This document shows positions 63,781-64,000 of a stretch of 64,000 nt of DNA, piece after piece. Source of the stretch: Kitasatospora purpeofusca (GTDB lineage: Bacteria > Actinomycetota > Actinomycetes > Streptomycetales > Streptomycetaceae); assembly GCF_000718025.1 (NCBI RefSeq), contig NZ_JODS01000020.1:176938-240937 (forward strand), read 5' to 3'. A program made the position numbers and the translations under genes. The first letter of the stretch is position 1; every line of letters begins with the position of its first letter. The notes under the pieces are model-generated. The model did no database searches and had not been told where the DNA came from. It saw nothing but the letters and a program-made list of their open reading frames with translations.

Positions 63781-63854
63781 GTGACGTTTCTCGGAAGCTG
63801 ACCGTTACACTCCAGGAATCAAGTCTTTCCGGAAGTCCCCGGTTCCGACCGGGG
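63781..63854 (+). promoter_or_regulatory. Upstream region of metK: possible promoter and leader hairpin
   Basis: GTGACG (63781-63786) and TACACT (63806-63811) are 19 bases apart, a fair promoter. Downstream, CCCCGGT (63837-63843) and ACCGGGG (63848-63854) form a 7-bp hairpin with a TCCG tetraloop, followed by CCTTTC. It may be an attenuator or stabiliser; I see no SAM-riboswitch core. Confidence 0.4.
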
Positions 63855-63892
63855 CCTTTCAGTCAGCAGCCGCTGCAACCCCAGGGAGCGCT

Positions 63893-64000
63893 GTGTCTCG
63901 CCGCCTGTTCACCTCGGAGTCCGTGACCGAGGGACACCCCGACAAGATCGCTGACCAGATCAGCGACACCATTCTTGACGCTCTCCTCCGCGAGGACCCG
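63893..64000 (+). CDS. metK: S-adenosylmethionine synthetase (partial, 5' end)
   Basis: The first 36 codons read SRRLFTSESVTEGHPDKIAD then QISDTILDALLREDP, the conserved MetK N-terminus with the ATP-binding GHPDKIADQISD motif. MetK makes AdoMet from methionine and ATP. GTG at 63893 follows AGGGAG. The gene runs off the window. Confidence 0.95.
   Translation, partial: MSRRLFTSESVTEGHPDKIADQISDTILDALLREDP

Noticed and set aside
63741..63892. SAM riboswitch before metK
   Set aside because: I looked for SAM-I, SAM-II and SAM-IV core motifs; only a short 7-bp hairpin with a TCCG loop is present.

Overview
The window is about 72-75% G+C with strongly GC-biased third codon positions, many GTG and TTG starts and dense operons. 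It encodes BldD, sIHF and an RSH-type RelA. The organism is therefore a streptomycete-type actinomycete (Streptomyces or Kitasatospora; the sequence alone does not separate them). From memory, the order pimA-pdxST-yebC-ruvCAB-yajC-secDF-apt-relA ... alaS-ruvX-mltG-aroECKBQ ... efp-nusB-bldD-pyrRBC-carAB-pyrDF-ihf-gmk-rpoZ-coaBC-metK matches a conserved chromosomal core block of Streptomyces (S. coelicolor SCO1476 to SCO1527). I found no phage, insertion sequence, plasmid, CRISPR, tRNA or rRNA.

Region 1 (1-14.6 kb, all + strand): the tail of an upstream gene and pimA (phosphatidylinositol mannoside synthesis), a tautomerase, a small membrane protein, pdxS/pdxT (PLP synthase), yebC, ruvCAB (Holliday junction processing), yajC-secD-secF (accessory Sec translocase), apt and relA. 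A 40-bp perfect palindrome separates relA from the converging gene.

Region 2 (14.6-29.1 kb, mixed strands): a DUF349 coiled-coil protein and a membrane-anchored cyclophilin on the - strand; then an MBL-fold hydrolase, hisS and aspS as a tight operon. Next come an acetyltransferase and a LysR regulator with overlapping stop codons, PPK2, rarA, rpsD with a roughly 290-nt leader, a small TPR protein and a STAND-type ATPase/TPR regulator. The LysR/acetyltransferase/PPK2 stretch and the STAND gene look the most accessory.

Region 3 (29.3-43.3 kb, + strand): two small membrane/coiled-coil proteins, alaS, ruvX, two tandem MltG-type transglycosylases (the second with a long Gln-rich N-terminus), the shikimate set aroE/aroC-aroK-aroB-aroQ, a P-loop protein with a low-complexity N-terminus, and an Nei/Fpg-family DNA glycosylase.

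Region 4 (43.35-45.3 kb): a metal-uptake island with a His-tailed ArsR repressor, a divergent NiCoT nickel/cobalt permease and a clear cobalamin riboswitch between them. This is the best regulatory find in the window.

Region 5 (45.3-64 kb): a degenerate M24 peptidase, efp and nusB; an acyl-CoA thioesterase-like gene with a palindromic operator; an unknown protein; bldD (- strand) with a BldD-like operator in its promoter; then the pyrimidine operon pyrR-pyrB-pyrC-(membrane protein)-carA-carB followed by pyrD-pyrF, with a PyrR RNA element at the pyrR Shine-Dalgarno. The window closes with ihf, gmk, rpoZ, coaBC and the first 36 codons of metK. Most of it is well-described housekeeping sequence; the interest lies in regulation, paralogy and a few degenerate or low-complexity proteins rather than in a new multi-gene system.
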